From Candidatus Avoscillospira avistercoris (GTDB taxonomy: Bacteria; Bacillota; Clostridia; Oscillospirales; Oscillospiraceae): DNA of 64,000 bases. The notes beneath the pieces are model-generated. The model was not told where the DNA came from, made no database searches, and saw only the letters and a program-made list of their open reading frames with translations. Below, piece after piece: positions 37,942 to 50,291 of the stretch. The stretch's first letter is position 1. Each line of letters begins with the position of its first letter. The stretch covers positions 1-64,000 of the forward strand of contig DVJJ01000118.1 in assembly GCA_018716875.1 (NCBI GenBank), written 5' to 3'. The position numbers and the translations under genes were made by a program.

Positions 37942-38951
37942 GGATTTTCCTCCCATTGTATGGTCAGGTCCTTGAGGGCCATGGCCATGGTGACGCCGTT
38001 CCCGGCGTTTTTCTTCAAAATCAGTCGGCCGCCGCCGCTGCCCAAAACGGCGCTGCGTTCACAGACGTTGTCGGTGCCGGTGGTCTTTTGCACAAAGGCC
38101 GAGGCGGAAAAGTTGCCCTTGACGGCGTTGAGCTGGGCGGCGGAATAGGTGATGAGGGGCACTCCCAATTTTTCAGCCAATGCCAGCAGCGCCGGTTCCT
38201 CCGCCTTAAGGTCGATGGAGTAGAGACCGCAGACGGCGGCGGGGTCGATGCCCCCTTTGCGCAGCAGCATATGATACGCTTCCTCTAAGGCCTCCAGGGC
38301 GATATTTTTCCGGCAGCCCACGCCGACGCAGGCCACCGGGGGAATGAGAAACAGGGTGCTCTGGTTGGTCTTGGGCTTAATGGTGATGGCGGCGTCATAG
38401 GGTTTCTCGTGGACCAGCACCAGCCCTTCGGGGATGCGGCCCGCCGTGGGAAAATCGCAGCGGATGCGCACCGGTTTCCCCTCCAACAGCTGAGAGGACA
38501 CGGTTTTGATGCCCTGGGGATTTTCCAGTGTAAAGCCCTGGGCCTTGGCCCAGATGTCAATGGCAAAGACGCCGTGGTTATCGGTGGCGGTGGTAATCAC
38601 GGGGATGGCGTCGATAAGCTCCGCCACCCGCCGGGCCAGGGCGTTGGCCCCGCCCAGATGGCCGGACACCAGAGGAATGCAGAACCGGCCCCGGTCGTCC
38701 AGCACCAGCACCGCCGGGTCACACGTCTTGCTTTTTAAGAAGGGGGCCACGGCCCGGACGGCAATGCCGGTGGCGCCGATGTAGATGAGGGCGTCCCGGA
38801 CAGGGAAGTGCTCCTCGGTCCAGTGGCGGAAGCTGACCTTCTGCTCACCGGTGGCGGCGGCCAGGGAGACGGTGTCCCCCTCCAGAAGCCGCTGCAATCG
38901 CCGTCCCAACGCCAGACCCGCCTGGGTAAAGGCGATGGCCGCAATGTCCAT
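37938..38951 (-). CDS. cbiG: Cobalt-precorrin-5A hydrolase
   Basis: IYIGATGIAVRAVAPFLKSKTCDPAVLVLDDRGRFCIPLVSGHLGGANALAR. Confidence 0.96.
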   Translation of the reverse strand: MDIAAIAFTQAGLALGRRLQRLLEGDTVSLAAATGEQKVSFRHWTEEHFPVRDALIYIGATGIAVRAVAPFLKSKTCDPAVLVLDDRGRFCIPLVSGHLGGANALARRVAELIDAIPVITTATDNHGVFAIDIWAKAQGFTLENPQGIKTVSSQLLEGKPVRIRCDFPTAGRIPEGLVLVHEKPYDAAITIKPKTNQSTLFLIPPVACVGVGCRKNIALEALEEAYHMLLRKGGIDPAAVCGLYSIDLKAEEPALLALAEKLGVPLITYSAAQLNAVKGNFSASAFVQKTTGTDNVCERSAVLGSGGGRLILKKNAGNGVTMAMALKDLTIQWEENP

Positions 38952-39709
38952 TACTTGCTGGCCTCCCGGAACTCGGTGGTAAAGGTGGGGTCGTACAGTT
39001 TGGACCGCTCATATTCATTGCCCAGGAAGCCGCCCACGGTGATGAGGGCCGTCTTGGTGATGCTGTTTTCTTTGGCCGTCTGCTCCAGCGTGCCGATGGT
39101 GCACCGGAACACCTTTTCATCGGGCCAGGTGGCCTTGTAGACAATGGCGGCGGGGGTGTCGGCGGTGTAGACGCCACCGGCCAGCAGCTCCTCCACCAGC
39201 TTGGGAATCAAGCCTGTGGACAAGAACAGCACCATGGTGCTGCCATGGCTGGCCAGCTTGTGCAATGCTTCCCGCTCGGGGACCGGCGTCCGGCCCGCCA
39301 TGCGGGTGATAATAACGGTCTGGCTCACATCGGGCAGGGTGTATTCGGCCTTGAGGGCGGAAGCCGCGCCGCAAAAGCTGGACACGCCGGGAGTCACGGC
39401 ATAGTCAATGCCCGCCTTGTCCAGTTCGTCCATCTGCTCCCGGATAGCCCCGTAGAGGCAGGGGTCGCCGGTGTGGAGCCGCACCACGGCTTTACCGGCC
39501 TGATGGGCGGGAATCATGACCTCCAGCACCTCTTCCAGCGTCATTTTGGCGCTGTCATAGATGGCACAGCCCTCCTTGGCGTAATCCAACAGCTGGGGAT
39601 TGACAAGGGAACCGGCGTACACAATAACGTCGGCCTGCTCCAGGAGCTTGGCGCCCCGGACCGTAATGAGATCGGCAGCGCCGCTGCCGGCTCCTACAAA
39701 GTGGATCAT
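38951..39709 (-). CDS. cbiF: Precorrin-4 C11-methyltransferase
   Basis: MIHFVGAGSGAADLITVRGAKLLEQADVIVYAGSLVN. Confidence 0.96.
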   Translation of the reverse strand: MIHFVGAGSGAADLITVRGAKLLEQADVIVYAGSLVNPQLLDYAKEGCAIYDSAKMTLEEVLEVMIPAHQAGKAVVRLHTGDPCLYGAIREQMDELDKAGIDYAVTPGVSSFCGAASALKAEYTLPDVSQTVIITRMAGRTPVPEREALHKLASHGSTMVLFLSTGLIPKLVEELLAGGVYTADTPAAIVYKATWPDEKVFRCTIGTLEQTAKENSITKTALITVGGFLGNEYERSKLYDPTFTTEFREASK

Positions 39710-39715
39710 GTTCCG

Positions 39716-40411
39716 TTACTCCTTCACAATGATGGTGGTGAAATAGCTGATATCGTCGCTGGCGTCGTCCAGATTGTGGCAGACCTGCTCATTGGGCAGA
39801 CCGCAGTTCTGGACCAGACCGGTTTTCTCCTTGAGACCGGCGGCTTCGATGGCGGCCCGGACCTCCGGCATGGAGCGGCCCGTCTTCATCAGCACCTTGG
39901 TACCCTTGAGCTTTAGCGCTTCATCGGTGGGACCGCTGGAAGCGGGGAAGATGTGGACCGGCTGATGCATGGTGGTCAAGCTCTGGCCCAACGTGGCGGC
40001 CACGGCGCAAAAACTGGTGACGCCGGGAATCATGACCACAGGAAACCCGTCTTCTTCCAGCAGGTTCTTCACATAGGCAAAGGTGGAATATACCGACACG
40101 TCGCCCAGGTTCAAAAGGGCCACGTCCCGGCCCGCTTTCAGGTGGGCGGCCACGGCGTCGGCGGCGGCCCGGTGTCCGGCCCGGAGGGCGGCATGGTCCC
40201 GGGTCATGGGGAAGTCCAGGGGGAGAATTTCCTTACCGTTCAGGTCCACAGCTCCGGCGGCAATGTCCAGGGCCAGGGTCTTTTCGCCGGTGGTCTTGGG
40301 TGTGGCGATGACGGGACAGGCTTTGATGATGCGAACGGCTTTCAATGTCAGCAGCTCCGGGTCACCGGGGCCGACGCTGACGCCGTACAGGGTTCCATAG
40401 GTTGTGCTCAT
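39716..40411 (-). CDS. cbiL: Precorrin-2 C20-methyltransferase
   Basis: GTLYGVSVGPGDPELLTLKAVRIIKACPVIATPK. Confidence 0.96.
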   Translation of the reverse strand: MSTTYGTLYGVSVGPGDPELLTLKAVRIIKACPVIATPKTTGEKTLALDIAAGAVDLNGKEILPLDFPMTRDHAALRAGHRAAADAVAAHLKAGRDVALLNLGDVSVYSTFAYVKNLLEEDGFPVVMIPGVTSFCAVAATLGQSLTTMHQPVHIFPASSGPTDEALKLKGTKVLMKTGRSMPEVRAAIEAAGLKEKTGLVQNCGLPNEQVCHNLDDASDDISYFTTIIVKE

Positions 40412-41544
40412 AGTGATTGCCCCCAATCGGTTAGAATTTCTTTGGCGGTATGGGAAACGGTCAGAAGACCGTAGACATTGCTGTACGTGACTAGACCCAC
40501 CTGGAGCCGTCCGGCGGCCCGGCGGGTCAGATGGGACTGGGCCGCGTCGGTGATGGAATCCAAAACCGGCTTCCGCAGTCCCGCTTCATCGAGAATTTCA
40601 ATGCAGGCGTCAGAGGTGGCAGCGTCCAGAATGCGCCGGACTTGGTCCTGGGTTGCCCCGTGGAGGGCGGCGTGGGCGGCGAATAATTCCGTCCGGCAGT
40701 CGGCCACCCGGGAATGGGTGTCCATAATGCCGCCGGAGATCTTGACCATCTTACCCAGATGGCCCACCAGCAGCACCGTTTCAATGCCGTTGTCGCCGCA
40801 CAAATCCAGCGTGTCACCGATGAAGTTGGCGCATTTGACCTGGGGCATAGACGCAAGGCCGGGGAATTTCTGGAGGAAGTGTTCGCCGTAGTTGCCGGGG
40901 GTCATAATCAAATCCCTGACCCCCGATGCCCCATGGACCCGGACTTCCACGGCCAGGGAATCCAGCAGGGCCTTGAGACTTCTGGGCTCCACGATGCCGC
41001 CGGTCCCCAGAATGGAGATGCCGCCGGTGATGCCCAGCATGGGATTGAAGGTTTTTTTGGCCAGCTCCTCCCCGTCGGGGACGAAGATGGTCACAGCAAA
41101 GCCGCCGGTGTAACCGCAGTCGGCGGCCACCTCGGCGACGGCCTCGGCAATCATGCGCCGGGGCGTGGAGTTGATGGCGGCATTGCCCACCGGCTGGTCC
41201 AGGCCCGGTTTGGTGACCCGGCCCACGCCCCGGCCGCCGTCGATGGCGACGCCCTCCGGGCGTTTTTCCACGGCGGCGCCAATCCACGCCCCGCTGGTGG
41301 CGTCCACATCGTCGCCGCCGTCCTTCTGGACGGCGCAGGCGATTTGGCCGTTTTCCGGCGGCAGCGCCCGGATGGACACCGTAACGGCGGGGCCTTTGGG
41401 CGTGACCACCGTTTCCTCAGCGGGGACGGTCCCCGTCAGCAAGGCACGGGCCGCCGCCTTGGCCGCCAGGGCGGCACAGGTGCCGGTAGTGTAGCCGCAG
41501 CGCAGCCGCTTGCCGTCCTGGGTACGATACAGTTCAAAGGCCAT
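40408..41544 (-). CDS. cbiD: Cobalt-precorrin-5B (C1)-methyltransferase CbiD
   Basis: LRCGYTTGTCAALAAKAAARALL...GVGRVTKPGLDQPVGNAAINSTPRRMI. Confidence 0.97.
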   Translation of the reverse strand: MAFELYRTQDGKRLRCGYTTGTCAALAAKAAARALLTGTVPAEETVVTPKGPAVTVSIRALPPENGQIACAVQKDGGDDVDATSGAWIGAAVEKRPEGVAIDGGRGVGRVTKPGLDQPVGNAAINSTPRRMIAEAVAEVAADCGYTGGFAVTIFVPDGEELAKKTFNPMLGITGGISILGTGGIVEPRSLKALLDSLAVEVRVHGASGVRDLIMTPGNYGEHFLQKFPGLASMPQVKCANFIGDTLDLCGDNGIETVLLVGHLGKMVKISGGIMDTHSRVADCRTELFAAHAALHGATQDQVRRILDAATSDACIEILDEAGLRKPVLDSITDAAQSHLTRRAAGRLQVGLVTYSNVYGLLTVSHTAKEILTDWGQSL

Positions 41545-41562
41545 GGGCCGCGCTCCTTTCGA

Positions 41563-42330
41563 TTACAAAATAGCGTCCAGATGGGATTGATACAGGTTCA
41601 GAACCTTCCCGTATTCGCCCAAACCGCGGATGACGGCCCGGGCGGGCAGACCCGCTTCCGTGAACTGGGTTTTCCAGCTGTCCGGCTCGTCGGAGGCCAT
41701 GTCGTTGTTGGCATGGTCACCGGCCACCAGCATCAGGGGCGTCAGCACCACCCGGCGGTAGCCGGCGGCACGGACGGCGTCCATCAGGGCTTCCAAATCG
41801 GGGAAGGCTTCCACGGTGCCGACGAACACATGCTTCAAGCCCGTGGCCTTGGCGTGGTAGTCCATGGCCGCATAAACGGTGTTGCAGAAATGGGGCGTAC
41901 CGTGGCCCATAAGGACCAACGCCTCATCCTCCGCCGTCTCCACACCCTCGGCCACGGCAGAGAGGACAGTCCGCAGGTCATCGTCTCCGGCCAGCAGCGG
42001 CGCGGCCACGGTGATGGAGGAGAATTTTTCGGCGTCAGCGTCCAGAAACGCCCGCATCTTGTCGTATTCGTCGCCGTAGAGCAGATGGGTGGGCAGCACT
42101 TTGATGTCGGTGATGCCGTCGGCATGCATCTTCGCCAGCGCCTCCGGCACATTGTCCACATGCTGGCCGCGTTTTTCCAGCGCCCGCATAATCATGGAGC
42201 TGGTCCAGGCTTCGTAAACGGGACAGTCCGGATGGGCGGCGGCCACCCGGTTCAAAACGGCGGTGATGTTCTTTTCGCGGGTATCTTCAAAGGTGGTGCC
42301 GAAGCTGACCACCAGAATGGCTTCTTTCAT
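41563..42330 (-). CDS. cbiK: Sirohydrochlorin cobaltochelatase CbiK
   Basis: MKEAILVVSFGTTFEDTREKNITAVLNRVAAAHPD...LMGHGTPHFCNTVYAAMDYHAKATG. Confidence 0.96.
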   Translation of the reverse strand: MKEAILVVSFGTTFEDTREKNITAVLNRVAAAHPDCPVYEAWTSSMIMRALEKRGQHVDNVPEALAKMHADGITDIKVLPTHLLYGDEYDKMRAFLDADAEKFSSITVAAPLLAGDDDLRTVLSAVAEGVETAEDEALVLMGHGTPHFCNTVYAAMDYHAKATGLKHVFVGTVEAFPDLEALMDAVRAAGYRRVVLTPLMLVAGDHANNDMASDEPDSWKTQFTEAGLPARAVIRGLGEYGKVLNLYQSHLDAIL

Positions 42331-43151
42331 GGTTGCAGTCTCCTCGTAAAGTCTTCTAAGGTGCGGGGGTACTGGGCCGGGGGCAGCTGGGGAAAGAGCA
42401 GCTGGGACACGGCGAACAGCTCCGGTTTATGGAGCCCCGCCTGGGAAAGCAATGCATCATCGGAGAAAATCTCCTCGATGGGGCCGTCCCGGAGAATCTG
42501 CCCGCCGGTGACCACCACGGCACGGGTGGCCCAGCGCCAGGCAAAGGACACGTCATGGGTGGACACCACCAGGGCCAACCCCTGCTCATGGAGCTGGGCC
42601 AGGGTGACTTCCAGCAAATCCGTATGGCCGGGGTCCAGGGAGGCTGTTGGCTCGTCAAAGAGAATGACCTGGGATTCCATGGCCAGAATGTCGGCAATGG
42701 TGACCCGTTTTTTCTCGCCGCCGGACAGGTATTGGGGCGGCTGGTCCAGATAGCGGGTGACGTTCATGGCGGCGGCGGCGTCCTCCACGGCCCGTGCCAC
42801 CTGGTCCTGGGGCAGTCCCAGGTTCATGGGGCCGAAGGAGATTTCACTGCGGACCGACGCGCCCAACAGCTGCTCCTCCGGGTTCTGGAACACCAGACCT
42901 ACGGTTTGCCGCAGCTGCCGCAGGGATTGGCCCTTGTGGACCACGGGCTGACCGTTTAAAAGCACCTGACCCGATTCCGGCGCGAGAACGCCGTTGCACA
43001 GCAGCAGCAGCGTGGACTTGCCCGCGCCGTTGGAGCCCAGCAGGGCCACCCGTTCGCCGCCGTACACAGAGAAATCGGCGTGGTACAGCGCGGGGGTGTC
43101 GCCCTGATAGGTGTAGGACACGTTTTGCAGTTGCAGGATTGGAGGATTCAT
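42327..43151 (-). CDS. cbiO: Cobalt ECF transporter ATP-binding protein CbiO
   Basis: LLGSNGAGKSTLLLLCNG; LSGGEKKRVTIADILAMESQVILFDEPTASLDP. Confidence 0.95.
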   Translation of the reverse strand: MNPPILQLQNVSYTYQGDTPALYHADFSVYGGERVALLGSNGAGKSTLLLLCNGVLAPESGQVLLNGQPVVHKGQSLRQLRQTVGLVFQNPEEQLLGASVRSEISFGPMNLGLPQDQVARAVEDAAAAMNVTRYLDQPPQYLSGGEKKRVTIADILAMESQVILFDEPTASLDPGHTDLLEVTLAQLHEQGLALVVSTHDVSFAWRWATRAVVVTGGQILRDGPIEEIFSDDALLSQAGLHKPELFAVSQLLFPQLPPAQYPRTLEDFTRRLQP

Positions 43152-44068
43152 CCGCGCCCCAGCCTTTCCAGCAGGGCCGCCGCCAGGGGCAGGGCCACCA
43201 GAACGGCGGCGCTGCCCAGGTGACCGGCCCGCAGCGGTGATTTTTGTTCCAGGAACCGCAGCTTTCCCTCGTAGCAGCGGGACTGCATGGCGTCAAAGGA
43301 CGCCGACGCCCGCTGAAAGGACGACACCAGCAGGCTCGTCATAATGGAGGCCGTGGTGGTAAAGCTGCGGCGGAAGGTGCCGTAGCCCAGCCGGGCCGCG
43401 GCGGCAATTTTCATCTGGGACAGGGTCCCGGACAACACGAAGATGTAGCGGTAAATGAGATACATCAGCTCAATGAGCAGCTCCGGCACATGGACCCGTC
43501 CCAATGCGGCAATGAGCTGGGGCATGGGAGTGGACAGGCACAGGGCATACAGGCAGGACACGGAGGCCGCCGCGCCGGTGAGAATCACCAGGGTGGAGGT
43601 CTGGGCCTGGGCCGGAATGGTGAGGTAGACCCCAAAGCAGGGGAGACTGACCACGCCGCCAGGGACGGCGTCAAAGTCGAAGAGCAGGGCCAGACCGCTG
43701 AGCAGTACAAAGGTCAGCGGTGTCAGAAACAGGCGGGCCCAGGTCCGGGCCGGGGTTCTGCCAGCCAGCACCGTCACCGCCGCCGTCAGGACCCACACCA
43801 GCAAGCTCACCAGGGGGGAGCGGGCGGCCAGAGTCAAAACGATGAGGGCGAGGGCGGTCAGGGCCTTCAATCCGGCCGGTACGCTGTGGAGCCGGGATTG
43901 AAGGGCATAGTAGTCGATGGCGGTCCAGTCGTCGTGGCTGTGACCGTGCCGCAGGGGCAGCCAGAGCAAACCGGCGGCAACTGCGGCGGCGGTCAGGGCC
44001 AGAACCGGGGACAGACGTCCCATGGCCAGGCCCCAGACGATGACCGCGCCCAGAAGGGCCCGCAGCAT
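43148..44068 (-). CDS. cbiQ: Cobalt ECF transporter T component CbiQ
   Basis: Multi-TM; AAAARLGYGTFRRSFTTTASIMTSLLVSSFQRASASFDAMQSRCYEGKLRFL. Confidence 0.92.
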   Translation of the reverse strand: MLRALLGAVIVWGLAMGRLSPVLALTAAAVAAGLLWLPLRHGHSHDDWTAIDYYALQSRLHSVPAGLKALTALALIVLTLAARSPLVSLLVWVLTAAVTVLAGRTPARTWARLFLTPLTFVLLSGLALLFDFDAVPGGVVSLPCFGVYLTIPAQAQTSTLVILTGAAASVSCLYALCLSTPMPQLIAALGRVHVPELLIELMYLIYRYIFVLSGTLSQMKIAAAARLGYGTFRRSFTTTASIMTSLLVSSFQRASASFDAMQSRCYEGKLRFLEQKSPLRAGHLGSAAVLVALPLAAALLERLGRG

Positions 44069-44071
44069 GGC

Positions 44072-44374
44072 TTACTCGGTCTGCCCGGCGCTGCGGTACT
44101 TCCGCCGGGCTACCAGATAGCCCAGGCCGAAGCAGACGACGCCGGCGCCAATGGCGGCCTGGAGGGCAAAGAGCAAACTTTCGGTCTCACCGCCGGGGGG
44201 CTCCAGAATGCTGGAGGCCCAGGGCTCATAATCGGGGTCAATGGCGGTGATGGCTTCTTCCGCCTGACCGTCCGCGCCGCCGAACTCGGAGTCCTTGATG
44301 GTCAGCAGGGGCACACAGACGATAACGGCGCACAGCAGCAGCAAAACAACAATGGTAAGTCCGTTCTTTTTCAT
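44072..44374 (-). CDS. cbiN: Energy-coupling factor ABC transporter substrate-binding protein CbiN
   Basis: [50 protein letters not shown]. Confidence 0.95.
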   Translation of the reverse strand: MKKNGLTIVVLLLLCAVIVCVPLLTIKDSEFGGADGQAEEAITAIDPDYEPWASSILEPPGGETESLLFALQAAIGAGVVCFGLGYLVARRKYRSAGQTE

Positions 44375-45123
44375 GCGGCGGCACCTCCCGGGTAGCCCAG
44401 CTCCTTCAATTCGGGACGGGCGAGGTTTTCCAGCGCCAGGACCACAACCACAGTCAGCAGGCCCTCCACGACGGCCAGAGGCACCTGGGTCACGGCGAAG
44501 ATACCCAGGAATTCCGTCAGGGAAGCGGCAAAGCCGCCGGTGGGGGAGGGATGGGCCAGGGCCAGCTGGATGCTGGTGACCACATAGGTCAGCAGGTCGC
44601 CCAGAGCGGCGGCCAGGAATACACCAATTTTACGGTTGACGTTGAGCTTGCGGCACAGGGCATAGACGCCGAAGCTGACAAAGGGACCGGCAATCGCCAT
44701 GGAAAAGGTGTTGGCGCCCAGGGTGGTGAGGCCGCCGTGGGCCAGCAGCACCGCCTGGAACAGCAGGACAATCAGGCCCAGCACCGCCATGGGAGCGGGC
44801 CCGAACAGAATCGCGCCGAGGCCGGTGCCGGTGGGATGGCTGGAGGAGCCGGACACGCTGGGGAGCTTGAGGGCCGACAGCAGGAAGCAGTATGCGCCTG
44901 CCATAGCCAGCAGCAGCAGGGTTTTGCGGTGGGTTTCCACGATTTTGCGGATACGGGCGATGCCCAGAACCACGAAGGGCAGGCAAACCACGCCCCAGAC
45001 CACGCTGTGGCTCAGGGGCAGATAGCCCTCCATGATGTGCATGGCTCCGGCGGGGACGGCCAGACAGAAGGCCGCGGCCAGAACCAGGGTCAGGCCGAAC
45101 AATCGGCGTTCCATGGGTTTCAT
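44371..45123 (-). CDS. cbiM: Cobalt transporter S component CbiM
   Basis: [28 protein letters not shown]...[51 protein letters not shown]. Confidence 0.96.
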   Translation of the reverse strand: MKPMERRLFGLTLVLAAAFCLAVPAGAMHIMEGYLPLSHSVVWGVVCLPFVVLGIARIRKIVETHRKTLLLLAMAGAYCFLLSALKLPSVSGSSSHPTGTGLGAILFGPAPMAVLGLIVLLFQAVLLAHGGLTTLGANTFSMAIAGPFVSFGVYALCRKLNVNRKIGVFLAAALGDLLTYVVTSIQLALAHPSPTGGFAASLTEFLGIFAVTQVPLAVVEGLLTVVVVLALENLARPELKELGYPGGAAA

Positions 45124-45164
45124 AGGGATGATACTCCTTTTCTCTTTGCGCGGGAGAACGGAAA

Positions 45165-45195
45165 AAAGCCCATTTCCAGGAAGGAAATGGGCTTG
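45165..45195 (-). terminator. Intrinsic terminator of the cobalamin riboswitch expression platform
   Basis: minus strand agcccatttcc ttcct ggaaatgggct tttttcc. Confidence 0.85.
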
Positions 45196-45199
45196 CAAT

Positions 45200-45405
45200 C
45201 GTCCGTTTACGCGCAGGACCGATGTGGGCGCCAATCCATACCTCGTGGATCGATCGAACCGGCGCGGAGTCGGTGTTCTGGCTGCAAAGGAGCGACCTTT
45301 GTCACAGTGGCGGGACCGCGAGGGATTTTCACCCTACTTCCCCGAATTTCCGCACACAATCTGGTGAAAACGGCGCGGAAACGCGAACGCGCCGCCTCAT
45401 GAAAT
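45200..45405 (-). ncRNA. Cobalamin (B12) riboswitch
   Basis: B12-box core cGCCACTGtg on minus strand (45305-45311), flanking conserved segments (gtagggtgaaaatccctcgcggtcc), upstream of cbiM with downstream terminator. Confidence 0.92.
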
Positions 45406-45470
45406 TGTCACGGTAAAGTATACAACCACACGGGCCGCAAGTCAAGATTGCGGCGGGAAATTATCCGTTT

Positions 45471-46058
45471 TTACAGGGGAAATACGGCCCGGAATCCCAG
45501 GGCGCCCAGGGAATAGGCGAAGATCATCAGGGGGCGGCAGGTGACGGTAATCAGGGCAAATTTTTTCCAGCTCATGCCGGTGGTACCGGCCAGGAAGCAG
45601 AGAAAGTCGTCAGGCAGACCCGGCAGGAAAATGGCCAGGGCAAAGAGCCGGTCAAACCGGCGGCTCTCATGGGTCCAGCGCTCGTATTTTTCGTGGAGCT
45701 TTTTGGAAAAGAGTTTATTCAGCAGCGGTTTGCCCCAGTTGCGGGCCATGGCAAAGGCCACGAAGGAGCCCAGGGAGATGCCCACATAGTTTAGCACAAA
45801 GCCCAGCCAGGGACCGAAAATCAGAACCCCCGCCAGACAGCTGACGCCGCCGGGCAGAATGGGAATGACCACCTGTACGGCCTGGAGCACCAGAAACAGC
45901 GTGGTGGCGCTGCCGCCGTAGTTGGTGAGAAAGTCCTGCAATGCTTCCTTGGACTGGAAAACGCCCTTGCGCCACAGCCAGATTCCCAGGGCCACGCAGA
46001 GGACAAACAGCGCCATGGACGCTGCGTTCATCAGTTTTTTCAATCGGTTTTGGTCCAT
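45471..46058 (-). CDS. TVP38/TMEM64 family (VTT domain) membrane protein
   Basis: PILPGGVSCLAGVLIFGPWLGFVLNYVGISLGSFVAFAMARNWGKPLL...FLPGLPDDFLCFLAG. Confidence 0.9.
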   Translation of the reverse strand: MDQNRLKKLMNAASMALFVLCVALGIWLWRKGVFQSKEALQDFLTNYGGSATTLFLVLQAVQVVIPILPGGVSCLAGVLIFGPWLGFVLNYVGISLGSFVAFAMARNWGKPLLNKLFSKKLHEKYERWTHESRRFDRLFALAIFLPGLPDDFLCFLAGTTGMSWKKFALITVTCRPLMIFAYSLGALGFRAVFPL

Positions 46059-46147
46059 GGGTACGGGCTCCTTTCCAATGGGGTGGGTTTCTACTATTGT
46101 ACCCTTCCCATCCTTAAAAGAAAAGTACCTGGGGGATTAAGTTTCCA

Positions 46148-46840
46148 TTAACCCAGTCCGGAAAACAGCGGGGCCAGGATGACGGTCATGATACCGGCTA
46201 CCACAATGGTTAAACCGCTCATGGCGCCTTCAATTTCGCCCAGCTCCAGGGCGTGGGCCGTACCGATGGCGTGAATGCTGTTGCCGATGGCTAGACCCTT
46301 GGCGACGGGATGGGTGACCTTGAGCAGTTTCAGCACCACATCCACAATGACCACGCCGAACAGGCCCGTAATCATAACGCCCAGGGAGATGATGCCCTCC
46401 AGGCCGCCCAGCTGGGTACCGACGCCCAGGGCAATGGCCGTGGTGACGGATTTGGGCTGCAAAGAGTGGTAAATCTCCGGCGTCAGATGCAGCAGCCGGG
46501 ACATGACGGCAATGGTGACGGCACAGGCCACGCATCCAGCGCCCACGCTGATGATAATGGCCTGCCAGTGGCGGCGCAGAAGTTGCAGCTGCCGGTACAG
46601 GGGTACGGCCAGACAGACCGTGGACGGCGTCAGCAGCCACGTCAGATGGGACGCGCCCTTGGTGTAGGCGTCGTAGTCAATGTCCAGAAGCACAATGGTG
46701 GCAATGGTCAGAATGGTGGCAATCAGCAGGGGATTGACCAGGGGCGAAGGGAAGCGGCGGCGGATCCAGGTGCCGATCCAGAAATAAAAGACGCTGAGCA
46801 CCATGCCGAAGTAGGCCGATTCCCAGAGAATTTCATTCAT
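46148..46840 (-). CDS. lrgB: LrgB family protein
   Basis: LTPSTVCLAVPLYRQ...LQPKSVTTAIALGVGTQLGGLEGI...AIGNSIHAIGTAHALELGEIEGAMSGL. Confidence 0.95.
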   Translation of the reverse strand: MNEILWESAYFGMVLSVFYFWIGTWIRRRFPSPLVNPLLIATILTIATIVLLDIDYDAYTKGASHLTWLLTPSTVCLAVPLYRQLQLLRRHWQAIIISVGAGCVACAVTIAVMSRLLHLTPEIYHSLQPKSVTTAIALGVGTQLGGLEGIISLGVMITGLFGVVIVDVVLKLLKVTHPVAKGLAIGNSIHAIGTAHALELGEIEGAMSGLTIVVAGIMTVILAPLFSGLG

Positions 46841-47195
46841 GCTTCCGGCCCTCCTTCCGCGTTACCAACGCCTGAGCCACCACGCCGGTGATAATCATAA
46901 CCACCAGGGTGCTGACGACGCAGACCAGAGCCACGGCCAACAGGCGGTCGGCTACGCTGTCAAAGATGGGCAGCACGCTGACGGCAGGGGCGATAAACAG
47001 CATGGGCATGATCTGGATGAAGAAATCCGCGGCCTTTTCAATGTGATGGAGTTTGACCACACCGGTGATCAGCAGCAACAGCAACAGCAGCAGGCCGTAG
47101 ACGCTGCCGGGAATGGGCAGGGGGACGATCAGGCTTAACAGCTCGCCCACAAAGGATACGGCGGCGATAATCAGAAGTTGAAACATGTAAGTCAT
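46833..47195 (-). CDS. lrgA: CidA/LrgA family protein
   Basis: LSLIVPLPIPGSVYGLLLLLLLLITGVVKLHHIEKAADFFIQIMPMLFIAPAVS. Confidence 0.93.
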   Translation of the reverse strand: MTYMFQLLIIAAVSFVGELLSLIVPLPIPGSVYGLLLLLLLLITGVVKLHHIEKAADFFIQIMPMLFIAPAVSVLPIFDSVADRLLAVALVCVVSTLVVMIITGVVAQALVTRKEGRKHE

Positions 47196-47283
47196 AGTTT
47201 GTGATACCTCCCGGGATAGTATACGGCACGGAACCGCCCGGTACAAGAGTAGAAGACCGCTGACGCATACGCAACGGCCCAAA

Positions 47284-47512
47284 AATAAAAGTTTTACTCA
47301 ATTTTTTTCAAAAAATCGCGGTTTCCAAAGGCAGAGCCTTTGGTCGCGCCTCGCAAGGCGTGAAATACCCGCCCGCCGCAGCGGGCGAACTCCCCAGTCG
47401 TTCCAAAGCGCCATCCGCAGATGGCGCAATCTCCGGCCTACGGCCATGGTCCGCGCCGCCGCCCCTGTGGGGTGGACGGCGTGGACCATCAACCAGCGCC
47501 GTACCGGGTGGC
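47284..47512 (+). repeat. Modular intergenic repeat, copy R5
   Basis: aaaagttttactcaatttttttcaaaaaatcgcggtttccaaaggcagagcctttggtcgcgcc...gcgccatccgcagatggcgcaa...ggaccatcaaccagcgccgtacc. Confidence 0.88.
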
Positions 47513-47578
47513 ATTACCCGCCACACGGCGAATGCGGGCACGCCGCAAGTGCTTTGCAGCGTGCCCGCACAGGGGGAT

Positions 47579-50291
<2,713 letters not shown>

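Noticed and set aside
40714-42753. 679-aa plus-strand ORF
   Set aside because: Antisense to cbiD/cbiK/cbiO; shadow ORF.
47284-47512. Repeats as CRISPR arrays
   Set aside because: Copies are isolated, kilobases apart, with no regular spacers and no cas genes.
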